Positions 55,335 to 63,844 of a DNA stretch of 64,000 nt are shown in pieces. Within the stretch, counting starts at the first letter, position 1, and each line of letters opens with the position of its first letter. This stretch comes from Flammeovirga sp. EKP202 (GTDB lineage Bacteria; Bacteroidota; Bacteroidia; Cytophagales; Flammeovirgaceae): assembly GCF_014534745.1 (NCBI RefSeq), contig NZ_JACVVP010000011.1, positions 113,627 through 177,626 on the forward strand, read 5' to 3'. Made by a program: the position numbers and the translations under genes. The notes under the pieces were generated by a model that saw only the letters and a list, made by a program, of their open reading frames with translations, was not told where the DNA came from and did no database searches.

Positions 55335-56867
55335 ATGAAAAATATATATAAATCATTAATTGCAGGAGCTTTAATAGGAATTGGAACTTCAAGTTGTTCT
55401 AACTTCTTAGAAAGAGAGCCATTAGCAAGAGAAACTGCTTCTGTATTCGTATCTGATCCAGCTAATATTGATAGAATGTTGATTGCAGCTTACAATCCGA
55501 TGTTATGGAGTTTTCAACAATCTCAGTTCTATAATTATTTCATCTTTGGTGATATTGCTTCTGATGATGCTTCAAAAGGTGGTTTGACTGAAGGTGACTT
55601 GGGATACATGCAATCTGTCCAAAAGTTCCAATGGAATGCGAGTGATCCAATGTATGAATTAGTTTGGCAAAAGCACTTTGCAGGTGTTTTTAGAGCAAAT
55701 AACGCACTTTTTGCATTAGAAACGAGTAAAGATAAAATCTCAGAAGAGGATTACAATCAAGGATATTCTGAGGCAAGGTTTTTAAGAGGATGGCATTATT
55801 TCCAACTTGCAAAAATGTTTGGTGGAGTGCCATTACTTCAAACAGAAGATGATTATATCAACATCACTCAAATTGCTCGTGCTACAGAGAAAGAAACATA
55901 TGATTTTATCTTAACTGATTTCAGAGAAGCACAAGTTCATCTTAAATTAAAAGCGGAGTATGATGGTAATTATTTAGGTAGAGCAACAAAAGGTATGGCG
56001 CAGTCGTACTTTGCTAAAGCTGCTTTATATTCTAATGAAACGGCTTATTATGATGAGGCTTATAATTTCACAAAAGAGGTTGTTGCTTCAGGTCAATATG
56101 CACTGATTGATTTTGAGAAAATCTGGAGACTTGAAAACGAAAATGGTGATTATTCTATTTTTGAAGTACAATTTGAGCCTTCAGCATTCCATAACTGGAA
56201 TTTACAATCAACAGGTTCTTACTCTAACATGATGACCTCTGTAAGAGCGGGTACTGACAGTGAATTTGGTGAAGGTTGGGGTTTCAATATTCCAAACAAA
56301 GAACTAGATGCATTGTATAGAGCTGCAGGTGATGATATCAGAAGAGAGCAAACTTTGATCTACGATGGTGAAGTAGTGTATCCTCAAGATGGTTTTGCAA
56401 TGGAAATTCCAAGTGAACCATCAGACAACTGGAATAACACAGAAGGGTTAGCTTCTCAAAAGTATTTCTTACCACTTAGCGAGCAAACAAAATCATCAAT
56501 TGGTGATCATAGATGTAATGGACCTTCTAACTACAGAATGTTTAGATATGCAGACTTACTTTTATTCCAAGCGGAGTTAGCCATTAAAGTAGGTAAAGCG
56601 GGTGAAGCTGCAACTCCTTTTAATGCAGTAAGAACTAGAGCAGGTTTACCATCACTTGGTGCACCTACATTGGATCAAGTATATGCTGAAAGACGTTTGG
56701 AGTTAGCAATGGAAGGTCACCGCTTCTTCGATCAAGTAAGAACAGGACAGATCACACAAAGATTATTAGATGAAGGTTTTGTGAAAGGAACTCACGAAAA
56801 GTTCCCGATACCACAATCTGAAATTGATTTAACAAATGGTATTATCAAGCCAAATCCTAGTAACTAG
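55335..56867 (+). CDS. susD: SusD/RagB-type glycan-binding lipoprotein
   Basis: 510 residues with lipobox (GIGTSSC, Cys21) and the start SNFLEREPLARETASVFVSD. SusD markers: SEARFLRGWHYFQLAKMFGGVPLL (about 140-163, TPR helices), ATKGMAQSYFAKAALYSNE, NYRMFRYADLLLFQAELAIK, NAVRTRAGLP and YAERRLELAMEGHRFFDQVR, ending KFPIPQSEIDLTNGIIKPNP. It caps SusC and binds the glycan at the cell surface. It is co-transcribed with susC; a hairpin follows at 56881. Confidence 0.96.
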   Translation: MKNIYKSLIAGALIGIGTSSCSNFLEREPLARETASVFVSDPANIDRMLIAAYNPMLWSFQQSQFYNYFIFGDIASDDASKGGLTEGDLGYMQSVQKFQWNASDPMYELVWQKHFAGVFRANNALFALETSKDKISEEDYNQGYSEARFLRGWHYFQLAKMFGGVPLLQTEDDYINITQIARATEKETYDFILTDFREAQVHLKLKAEYDGNYLGRATKGMAQSYFAKAALYSNETAYYDEAYNFTKEVVASGQYALIDFEKIWRLENENGDYSIFEVQFEPSAFHNWNLQSTGSYSNMMTSVRAGTDSEFGEGWGFNIPNKELDALYRAAGDDIRREQTLIYDGEVVYPQDGFAMEIPSEPSDNWNNTEGLASQKYFLPLSEQTKSSIGDHRCNGPSNYRMFRYADLLLFQAELAIKVGKAGEAATPFNAVRTRAGLPSLGAPTLDQVYAERRLELAMEGHRFFDQVRTGQITQRLLDEGFVKGTHEKFPIPQSEIDLTNGIIKPNPSN

Positions 56868-56880
56868 TATATAAATATTC

Positions 56881-56907
56881 GTCAGCTAATATTCAGTATT
56901 AGCTGAC
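56881..56907 (+). terminator. Hairpin after susD
   Basis: Perfect 11-bp stem GTCAGCTAATA / TATTAGCTGAC with a 5-base loop. No long T-run, so it may be an attenuating or RNA-stabilising hairpin between susCD and the downstream genes. Confidence 0.55.
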
Positions 56908-57028
56908 ACCTTCAAGATATTTCTTTCTTTCGTTGGTAGTTTTTTACCAAGCTGGCACCTTACTGCCTATTTTTTAACGCTCTCAATAGAGACACACTAT
57001 TCTTTTTACATTCATAAAATTTAATGAA

Positions 57029-57997
57029 ATGAGAAAATTCGATTTATTAAAATTATTAATTTTAGGTTTAATTGCCCTTGCTTTCGGATCATGTTCTGAT
57101 GATGATTCAACTACTGTAGATGTTCCTACAGCTGTCCTTAAAATAACTCAGGATTCAGATGATAACTCAAAAGTGACTGTTGAAGTTGAAGAGGCAACAG
57201 GAGTTTTATCTTATGCATTCTCTTTTGGAGATGGTAACACTGTTAATGCTGAAGGTCCAAAAGCTTCACATACTTACTTATGGAATAGTGAGTTCACTGT
57301 AAGTGTAGTATTAACTTCAGCTCAAGGTGTTTCTGAAGTAACAGGTACATTAACTGTAACTGATGCTGAGTCAGAAGTAATTTGTAATAATAATTACTAC
57401 CAATTATTGACAGGCGGTTGTCAAGACGGAGGTCCTGGTCTAGGAAAGACATGGAAATTCTCTATTGCTCCAGGTGCTTTCCAAGTAGGTCCTGGTCCTG
57501 AGCATGGTGATTGGAATCCTGATCAAAACGTAATTTGGTGGGGTTCACAATACAACCACTGGGGTGGTAACAACGGTGAAGGTATTTCTATGCCTGAAGC
57601 ACTTAAGTCTCGTTTTACTTTTGGTCTCTTCCCTAATGTAATGGAAGTACAAGCAACACATCAAATCAATAACTGGCAAGAAGATATTACAGCAGAAGCT
57701 TACATTGATTTTGAATCAGTTTATGAGGGTGAAGACTCTTACTCTGTATCTATTATTGAGGAGGATGGTACAATGTTTCTTCAAATCATGGATGGAGGAT
57801 TCCTTGGTTATAAGCAAACAGTAGATGGTGTTGTTAATTCGAAATATGAGATTGTATCTCTTACAGAAACAGAATTATACGTTAGATACTTGAATGTACT
57901 TAATAAAAACGAACCAGAAAATGGTATGAACTACCGTTACTTAAAGTTCGTTCAAGAAGATGTTGTAGAAGAAGAGCCAGCTCCAGCAGCTGAGTAA
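57029..57997 (+). CDS. PKD-domain surface lipoprotein, probable glycan-binding protein (SusE-position)
   Basis: 322 residues with lipobox (IALAFGSC, Cys22). A PKD domain (about 35-110: YAFSFGDGNTVNAEGPKASHTY .. SVVLTSAQGVSEVTGTLTVTD) is followed by a domain rich in Trp, Gly and Asn (PGPEHGDWNPDQNVIWWGSQYNHWGGNN) with an Ile/Glu-rich beta part. Clustered Trp and Tyr suggest carbohydrate binding. The place straight after susCD is where surface glycan-binding proteins are normally encoded. The C-terminal domain resembles uncharacterised extracellular domains of other PULs; no catalytic motif is seen. Confidence 0.8.
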   Translation: MRKFDLLKLLILGLIALAFGSCSDDDSTTVDVPTAVLKITQDSDDNSKVTVEVEEATGVLSYAFSFGDGNTVNAEGPKASHTYLWNSEFTVSVVLTSAQGVSEVTGTLTVTDAESEVICNNNYYQLLTGGCQDGGPGLGKTWKFSIAPGAFQVGPGPEHGDWNPDQNVIWWGSQYNHWGGNNGEGISMPEALKSRFTFGLFPNVMEVQATHQINNWQEDITAEAYIDFESVYEGEDSYSVSIIEEDGTMFLQIMDGGFLGYKQTVDGVVNSKYEIVSLTETELYVRYLNVLNKNEPENGMNYRYLKFVQEDVVEEEPAPAAE

Positions 57998-58028
57998 TTC
58001 TAATATTTAGCATTCTTAAAAAAATGTG

Positions 58029-58066
58029 AGGAGGGGGTATTTCTCTTAGAGGAGTACCTCCCTTTT
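58029..58066 (+). terminator. Hairpin after the PKD lipoprotein gene
   Basis: GGAGGGGGTA pairs with TACCTCCC, with an inner CTCTTAGAG, followed by TTTT. It separates the lipoprotein gene from the GH26-like gene, suggesting graded expression. Confidence 0.65.
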
Positions 58067-58088
58067 GTAACTTTTTAATCAATACTCC

Positions 58089-59381
58089 ATGAGATATTTT
58101 TTATTTATTTTTTTATTAACTCATCAGTTATACGCCCAAGAAAGGTCAGCATGTTTTGGTGGAAATGCCAAATTTGTTCCTTCTGATGGAGAAAAATTAC
58201 TAATTGTAGGGCAGGACCTAGGTGCTGTTGGTGGGTTATCAAATTATACGGATGGATATGTTGATGCTTTTGAATATTATCCAGCAGGTGTTACTTCTTA
58301 TACAAACATTGTGAACCTACAGGGCTTAATGAGTAAAGCCAACTATGGTGCAGGTGATGTGAATGCGCAACAATATATTGATGATAGCAATTTTACAAAC
58401 TCAACAATTGCTTTAGGCTTATTTTTGGTAGGGCAAGAAACGGCTGTAATTGAGGGAACAAGAGATTATAATATCAGAAGATTAGCGAATTGGATTAAAA
58501 ACACTAATCGCCCAGTGTATTTGAGAATAGGGTATGAATTTGATGGTCCCCATAATAATTACAATCCATCAAATTACGTGAAGATGTACCAACATATTGT
58601 AGATGTGTTTGACGAAGAAAGAGTTTTAAATTGCGATTTTGTATGGCAATCAGATGGCGTACATGCCGCAAATATTTTAAATGCCTATTACCCAGGCGAT
58701 GAGTATGTAGATTGGATGGCATTTTCTTATTTTGGAAGAGGAGCGGGAGCATCTTTAATTAGCTTTGCAAAACAAAAAGGTAAGCCTGTAATGATAGCTG
58801 AAGCCACTCCTATGGGATATGATCTGGAAGCTACGACTGAAAATGTATGGTCAATTTGGTTTCAACCTTTATTCGATCTTATCAATAATAATGAATCGAT
58901 AAAAGCGTTAGCCTATATCAATGTAGACTGGAACGCACAACCCATGTGGAGAGATAGTGATATCAATTGGGGAGATTCAAGAATACAGACTAATGCTGTA
59001 GTTACCGAAAATTGGAAGACTGCAATCGATGATGGTACTTGGTTGAAAAGTACAAGTGATTTGTTTAATTCTATTGGTTATCCTTTTTCAACAGAAGAAG
59101 ATTGTTTTGCAACAATTACTGCTTTAGAAGATGAACAATTGGAAAGTAAAGTCAAAGTTTATTCTAGTAATGCTGGTTTAAGGATAGAATTATTGGAATC
59201 TATTTTTATTTCAAAATTAATGATTATCGAAATAGGATCCGGTAAAATTGTTGAAGAAATACAAATGGTAAAGCACTCCCAAACAATAGATTTACCACTA
59301 GATTCAGGTTTATATTCAATAATCATGTATGATGATAAAGGAAATCAAATCATCAAAAAAGTATTGCACACTAAGAAATAA
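58089..59381 (+). CDS. Secreted GH26-like glycoside hydrolase with T9SS-type sorting tail
   Basis: 430 residues with a signal peptide (FLFIFLLTHQLYAQE). The clan GH-A barrel (about 25-320) shows RPVYLRIGYEFDGPHNN (Glu about 153, acid/base) and VMIAEATPMG (Glu about 237, nucleophile), with NCDFVWQSDG and NAYYPGDEYVDWMAFSYFG between. These fit the GH26 family, in which beta-1,3-xylanases and beta-mannanases occur. The tail (about 345-430, ALEDEQLESKVKVYSSNAGL .. GLYSIIMYDDKGNQIIKKVL) is a divergent T9SS sorting domain, implying cell-surface delivery. No CBM is visible. It is a paralogue of the lipoprotein at 62495. The substrate is not assignable from sequence. Confidence 0.82.
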   Translation: MRYFLFIFLLTHQLYAQERSACFGGNAKFVPSDGEKLLIVGQDLGAVGGLSNYTDGYVDAFEYYPAGVTSYTNIVNLQGLMSKANYGAGDVNAQQYIDDSNFTNSTIALGLFLVGQETAVIEGTRDYNIRRLANWIKNTNRPVYLRIGYEFDGPHNNYNPSNYVKMYQHIVDVFDEERVLNCDFVWQSDGVHAANILNAYYPGDEYVDWMAFSYFGRGAGASLISFAKQKGKPVMIAEATPMGYDLEATTENVWSIWFQPLFDLINNNESIKALAYINVDWNAQPMWRDSDINWGDSRIQTNAVVTENWKTAIDDGTWLKSTSDLFNSIGYPFSTEEDCFATITALEDEQLESKVKVYSSNAGLRIELLESIFISKLMIIEIGSGKIVEEIQMVKHSQTIDLPLDSGLYSIIMYDDKGNQIIKKVLHTKK

Positions 59382-59393
59382 TGAGTGTGAAAA

Positions 59394-59428
59394 TTAAGAG
59401 GACTTCATCTTTTTAGGTCCTCTCTTAA
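59394..59428 (+). terminator. Terminator after the GH26-like gene
   Basis: Stem TTAAGAGGAC / GTCCTCTCTTAA-type (AGAGGAC/GTCCTCT exact), 13 bases past the stop. Confidence 0.7.
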
Positions 59429-59647
59429 AATGCGATTAGTGTTCAGAGTTTTTTTGGAGCCTTTCTGATGGTGAATGATTAGATAAAGTACGTCTATCAA
59501 TGCCCTGTAAACTACTATTTAACTCAACTTTAAATATAGAAAATTCACTCTTAGTACCTGGGCTCCAAATTAGCTCCAATTAAACAGAAATAAAGCGATT
59601 TATTATAAATATATATGTTAAGTGCTAACAACTAAATTAAATAAAAA

Positions 59648-60832
59648 ATGAAACAGCTAACATTACTAATTATTTTTTTTACACTTGTGCTGGGTGTGAA
59701 TTCCTCAAAAGCAAACACTGCTAATTCTGACAAAGGAAACTTTACTATTTCTGAATTAAACTGTAAGGGTGAAATTCAAGTTGGAAGCTCCATTTACTTA
59801 AAGTTTAACAAGCCGAATACTAGCGTTTATTATGCAAGAATTTATGAATTAGATTCTTATTCAGAGAAGTTAATAAGTGAAACACCTATCAATAAGTATA
59901 ATGATACTTCTTCGAAGGTTCTTTTACAATTTCCTTATGTAACAAGTACAAAACCCGTTAGAATTGAGGTTTCATACAGTGGTAATGGTAAAGATGAAAT
60001 CAACCTTAAACGTACTACAATTAACTACAACCTCAATGTCTATATCACAAATCAAAGTGAGTTAAACAGTATGCTGACTTACAAAAATGACAGAGTTAAA
60101 GTGAAATATAGAAGTTTTTCACCATCAGCAGTGACGTCTTTTAAGTTTAAATCTTTATCACCACATCTAACAGTCTACAGAGATGAATTAATATTAAATA
60201 CAAATTTTAATAGTTCATTAAAAGATGTTGAACTTCAATTTGAATCCGAAGCCATCAATGCTTGTGGTGAAAAATTTGTGAAAGTTCACAAGCTAAAACT
60301 TAGACCACCATTTGAAGATCCTGATAATGTAGTCATCTCAAAGTTTTATTCTAACACCTCTTTTAAATTCACTGAGAATAATACAGACAGAGAGGGTACA
60401 GTGCAGATTTGTTTTGCTTCACCCAATTACGGTGGTACTATAGGATTTTATCAGATTAGCAAAGTACCGAATGTTGTAAAGTATACGGATTACCCTTACA
60501 CACCTGCTTATAAGTATTATATGATTTATAGCGATAACCATGGTAACCATCATAGAACTCCATATTACTATGTAGGTTCAAATGCAAGAACTCGTAATAC
60601 TGCAGTTGAAGAAAATATAACTTTTTCTACTTTTCCTAATCCAGTAACTTCTGTACTAAATGTATCCTATCCTTCAGAAGGAGAAGTAGTTTTAAAAATA
60701 CATTCTATTAATGGGATTGAAGTCAAGTCGAAGTCATTTATATCCAAAACTTCAGTCGATGTTGCGGATTTAGATAAAGGAATCTATATCCTATCCATTG
60801 ATGGCCAATCTTCAAAATTCGTAAAGCAATAA
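59648..60832 (+). CDS. T9SS-sorted secreted protein of unknown function
   Basis: 394 residues with a signal peptide (LLIIFFTLVLGVNSSKA). The body is beta-rich (two or three Ig-like domains: FTISELNCKGEIQVGSSIYL, INYNLNVYITNQSELNSML, ELQFESEAINACGEKFVK) with a Tyr-rich stretch (YPYTPAYKYYMIYSDNHGNHHRTPYYYVG). It ends with a T9SS type A sorting domain (FSTFPNPVTSVLNVSYPSEG .. LDKGIYILSIDGQSSKFVK). No catalytic motif recognised; it may be an adhesin or glycan-binding surface protein. It has its own leader (gap 59382-59647) inside the PUL. Confidence 0.75.
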   Translation: MKQLTLLIIFFTLVLGVNSSKANTANSDKGNFTISELNCKGEIQVGSSIYLKFNKPNTSVYYARIYELDSYSEKLISETPINKYNDTSSKVLLQFPYVTSTKPVRIEVSYSGNGKDEINLKRTTINYNLNVYITNQSELNSMLTYKNDRVKVKYRSFSPSAVTSFKFKSLSPHLTVYRDELILNTNFNSSLKDVELQFESEAINACGEKFVKVHKLKLRPPFEDPDNVVISKFYSNTSFKFTENNTDREGTVQICFASPNYGGTIGFYQISKVPNVVKYTDYPYTPAYKYYMIYSDNHGNHHRTPYYYVGSNARTRNTAVEENITFSTFPNPVTSVLNVSYPSEGEVVLKIHSINGIEVKSKSFISKTSVDVADLDKGIYILSIDGQSSKFVKQ

Positions 60833-60864
60833 TCTAACTTTTTTACAGCACTTAATATATACAG

Positions 60865-60900
60865 ATCCCCTATACATATTCTTATGGATAGGGGATGTTT
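60865..60900. terminator. Bidirectional terminator between convergent genes
   Basis: Arms ATCCCCTAT / ATAGGGGAT, T's on the plus side (GTTTTATTA). It serves the T9SS protein gene and the convergent glycosidase gene. Confidence 0.78.
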
Positions 60901-60902
60901 TA

Positions 60903-62204
60903 TTACATATCTTTCAAGTCTCCGACATAAAAAGGAATATTGGCTGTACCTACTTTTCCTTTTCCATCATACACATAAACAAAAAGTCTGTAATCTCCTT
61001 CCTTATAAGGTGTTTTGAAGGTAATTTGCATTTCTTTATTCTCAATGATTTGGAGGTTTATTTTTGGAGGAGTTTGTTCAAAAGCACCCCCTTGACTTTT
61101 AACTTTCACTTCTTCCATTAATTCCCAATGAAAACTTAAATTGTCTGTCTTTGGCACTGATAGGTCAATATTTGCAGTCAGTATTTTTTCATCCTTTACA
61201 ACAATAAAGTCGCTAGCCTTTTTTCCATTTAATTGTATGTTTTTTACGGAAGGAGCTCTATTTTCGGGGTACTTTCCAGACCAATATTTGGTAAGTTCAT
61301 CAATGCGAGCATCACTTTCTCCTGATACAGTAAAAAGACCATACCATGTAGGTGTTCTCTCTTGTTTTTGCCCCCAATAAAAAGCAAAAGAACCTAGAAA
61401 TAACGGGTCTTGATTCTTAACCATGCCTTTTTGAATTCGGTCTGCAAGACCTTCTCCTTTTTCAAATGAAGTTTCTTCCACCTCTCTGTTCCAAGGTGTG
61501 ATAGGCCTTTCCCAATGTCCAACTGCCCCATATTCAGTGACCATATAAGGAATTTTCAAGTGAAGTTTTTTCACACGTTGAGGTAAAACCAATAAGTCTC
61601 CATAAACTTGAAATGAGATGATATCCAAGCTTGGAGTTCTTTTTAATGCTCGAACGACATGTTCCTTCGTAATGCCGGCAAATGTTGTCGTTACAGGGTG
61701 AATAGGGTCAACACTATGGATAAATTGAATGATCTCTTCCAACGCATCATAAACTTTGGGGTTTACTAGTGCAAGTTGTCCTTGTTCGTCAAAAAGAAGG
61801 TTTAATTCATTTCCCACAACCCAACACATTAATTCGGGTTGGTCCTTATACTTTAGTACTTGAGCTTTGATTTCTTCCAATTGCTTTTTTACAGCTTCTT
61901 TGTCATTATAATCAAACCCATGCAATTCTTGTTCAACAGCAATTCCTAAAGCGACTTTGAGATTATACTTTTTGGCAGAGTCAAATTTTGCTTCAGCATT
62001 TTGTGTACTCCAAGTTCTAAACGCATTCGCACCAGATTGAGCCAAGAGTTTAAACTTAGTAAGACCTACATTGTTGTCAATGCCTACACCTTTAATAAAG
62101 AAGTGTTCTTCATTGAATAACTTCAACCTCTCATTGCTTTGAGCAGGGCTAATATAAGGTAGGAGAAGTAACAAAAAGAGGAGTGATTTTAATTTACATT
62201 TCAT
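60903..62204 (-). CDS. Clan GH-A glycoside hydrolase (GH2/GH5-type TIM barrel)
   Basis: 433 residues with a signal peptide (LLFLLLLLPYISPAQ). A single TIM barrel (about 30-310) starts FFIKGVGIDNNVGLTKFKLLAQSGANAFRTWS, with acid/base Glu in MCWVVGNELNLLF (about 132) and nucleophile Glu in YMVTEYGAVGHWE (about 224). The N-E and T-E-Y motifs are those of clan GH-A; the opening resembles the catalytic domain of GH2-type and beta-1,3-glucanase-like families. A C-terminal beta domain (about 325-430) follows. No T9SS tail or lipobox, so periplasmic. It is divergent from the GH26-like lipoprotein gene and shares its operator repeats. Confidence 0.8.
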   Translation of the reverse strand: MKCKLKSLLFLLLLLPYISPAQSNERLKLFNEEHFFIKGVGIDNNVGLTKFKLLAQSGANAFRTWSTQNAEAKFDSAKKYNLKVALGIAVEQELHGFDYNDKEAVKKQLEEIKAQVLKYKDQPELMCWVVGNELNLLFDEQGQLALVNPKVYDALEEIIQFIHSVDPIHPVTTTFAGITKEHVVRALKRTPSLDIISFQVYGDLLVLPQRVKKLHLKIPYMVTEYGAVGHWERPITPWNREVEETSFEKGEGLADRIQKGMVKNQDPLFLGSFAFYWGQKQERTPTWYGLFTVSGESDARIDELTKYWSGKYPENRAPSVKNIQLNGKKASDFIVVKDEKILTANIDLSVPKTDNLSFHWELMEEVKVKSQGGAFEQTPPKINLQIIENKEMQITFKTPYKEGDYRLFVYVYDGKGKVGTANIPFYVGDLKDM

Positions 62205-62233
62205 TTCTAATCGTAATTATGTTTGTTGATAAA

Positions 62234-62241
62234 CAAAAGTA
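62234..62241 (-). promoter_or_regulatory. Candidate promoter of the clan GH-A gene
   Basis: TACTTTTG on the minus strand matches TAnnTTTG, 30 bases before the ATG and about 50 bases from the GAAGTAG repeats. Confidence 0.45.
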
Positions 62242-62287
62242 CTTTTATTCATTTATAAAATGCTGATTTTGATATCAAAAAGGCGGT

Positions 62288-62328
62288 TTGAAGTAGTTGT
62301 GAAGTAGTGTCGAGAGTAGTTGTAGTAG
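62288..62328. promoter_or_regulatory. Candidate operator: GAAGTAG repeats in the divergent glycosidase promoter
   Basis: TTGAAGTAG (62288), TGAAGTAG (62300, 11 bp on), GAGAGTAG (62312) and TAGTAG (62323) in tandem. Same word and first spacing as before susC and between the regulator and MFS genes. Confidence 0.55.
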
Positions 62329-62494
62329 TCTACATATTAAAAAAAATCAGGACCTTTGAAATAGGTAATTGAACAACAGTTTTGTCTTTCAAAATCATTG
62401 ATCATTTACTCAACGAAAAGAAAGAATATTGCAGACTATTTACTTTAATCAGAGTAAATTTTTTGGATTGGTCATCCTTTAATTTTTTACAAGT

Positions 62495-63649
62495 ATGATA
62501 ATGAGAACAGTTTATTTTATAGCTGTCTCTTTTGCTTTAGGTTTAATAGGGTGTGTAGAACAGACAACTGATAAAACGTTTATTAAAAGTGCTGTTGCTT
62601 CTCCTACTATATCGGCAAAAGTGGATAGACCTTTAGCAAAATATGAACCCGAAGATGGGAAAGTATTGGTTTTTATTGGACAAGAAATTTCAGCCCTTGG
62701 TGGGTTAGAGGAATATAACGATGGGTATTTAGATCATTTCAAGGAGCGTCCTGCTGGATTTACTTCTTACTCTTTCTTAACGCCTGGGGATACCACATTT
62801 GGATTTGTACATAAAGGATTAGATGGTATTTATAGTTCCGACAACTGGGGTGATAGTGTCTATAATGCGAGTCTTCAGTTAGCTGATTCTGATTATGACA
62901 ATATGATGTTGGCCATTGGTCTAGGAATGGTAAACCATGAAACAAAAGTTGCGAATGGTGAACATGATGAGATGATTATTGAATTAGGTAAATTTATTAA
63001 GTCCATTGCTCCTCGTCCTGTATTTTTAAGAGTAGGATACGAGTTTGATGGTCACTTATGGAACCATTACAATAGAGAAGATTATCTAAAGGCCTATAGA
63101 AGAGTAAAAGATGTTTTAGACAAAGAGAAGGTTGAAAACGTGGCTTACGTTTGGCAGTCCACTGGATTTGTTTCTACTCCTGGTCAATTGGAAGATTGGT
63201 ATCCTGGCGATGAATATGTGGATTGGTGTGGTTTTTCATTTTTTGCAAGATGGCGAGAGCAAGAAATGATTGAATTTGCAAGAGCAAAAGGTAAGCCTGT
63301 ATTTATTGCAGAGGCTTCACCCACTGTCTCAGGTCCTTATATGAAGTTTGATAATCAAACACTACCAATGGACTTAAATAATGAGGACGAGGCTCAATTG
63401 GCATGGAACGAATGGTTTGTTCCTTTCTTTGATACGATTGAGAAAAACGATGATGTTGTAAAAGCATTTTCATACATCAACTGTAACTGGAAATCGCACC
63501 CCATGTGGTTTGATAATCCAACATTCAAATTAGTTGACGCTCGATTACAAGTCAATAAGAATCTCAAGAAAAAATGGGAAGCAAAACTTCAAGACAAAAG
63601 ATATATCATGTCTTCTGAAGATTTATACAAAAAATACACTGTACGGTAG
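62495..63649 (+). CDS. GH26-like glycoside hydrolase lipoprotein
   Basis: 384 residues with lipobox (LGLIGC, Cys20). The barrel (about 45-370) has RPVFLRVGYEFDGHLWN (acid/base Glu about 188), VAYVWQSTGF, DWYPGDEYVDWCGFSFFARW and VFIAEASPTV (nucleophile Glu about 272). It is clearly paralogous to the T9SS-sorted enzyme at 58089 (shared GYEFDG, FVWQS, YPGDEYVDW, GKPV.IAEA.P and NWK/NAQPMW). Anchoring by lipid rather than T9SS suggests a second site of attack on the same glycan. The second in-frame ATG at 62501 is an alternative start. Confidence 0.82.
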   Translation: MIMRTVYFIAVSFALGLIGCVEQTTDKTFIKSAVASPTISAKVDRPLAKYEPEDGKVLVFIGQEISALGGLEEYNDGYLDHFKERPAGFTSYSFLTPGDTTFGFVHKGLDGIYSSDNWGDSVYNASLQLADSDYDNMMLAIGLGMVNHETKVANGEHDEMIIELGKFIKSIAPRPVFLRVGYEFDGHLWNHYNREDYLKAYRRVKDVLDKEKVENVAYVWQSTGFVSTPGQLEDWYPGDEYVDWCGFSFFARWREQEMIEFARAKGKPVFIAEASPTVSGPYMKFDNQTLPMDLNNEDEAQLAWNEWFVPFFDTIEKNDDVVKAFSYINCNWKSHPMWFDNPTFKLVDARLQVNKNLKKKWEAKLQDKRYIMSSEDLYKKYTVR

Positions 63650-63759
63650 TAAATAATAGATTCAATAAAGTTTATAAAATCACAGGTAATTCATTTTAAG
63701 TAGTGTAATGCTTATCGGTTCATAGTCTTCTTGCAAAGACTAACAAACAGATTTTCCAT

Positions 63760-63800
63760 AAGACACATGAGGGGTTAATGTCCTTTGTGTGTCTTTTATT
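63760..63800 (+). terminator. Terminator after the GH26-like lipoprotein gene
   Basis: Arms AAGACACA / TGTGTCTT followed by TTATTTT; the likely right end of the PUL. Confidence 0.75.
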
Positions 63801-63844
63801 TTAGGAGCATAAGTACCAAGACAAAATTATTTAATACTAATTCT

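Noticed and set aside
59500..59530. CCTGTAAACTACTATTTAAC as a seventh MITE end
   Set aside because: Only about ten bases match the terminal repeat and no partner end or internal block lies nearby.
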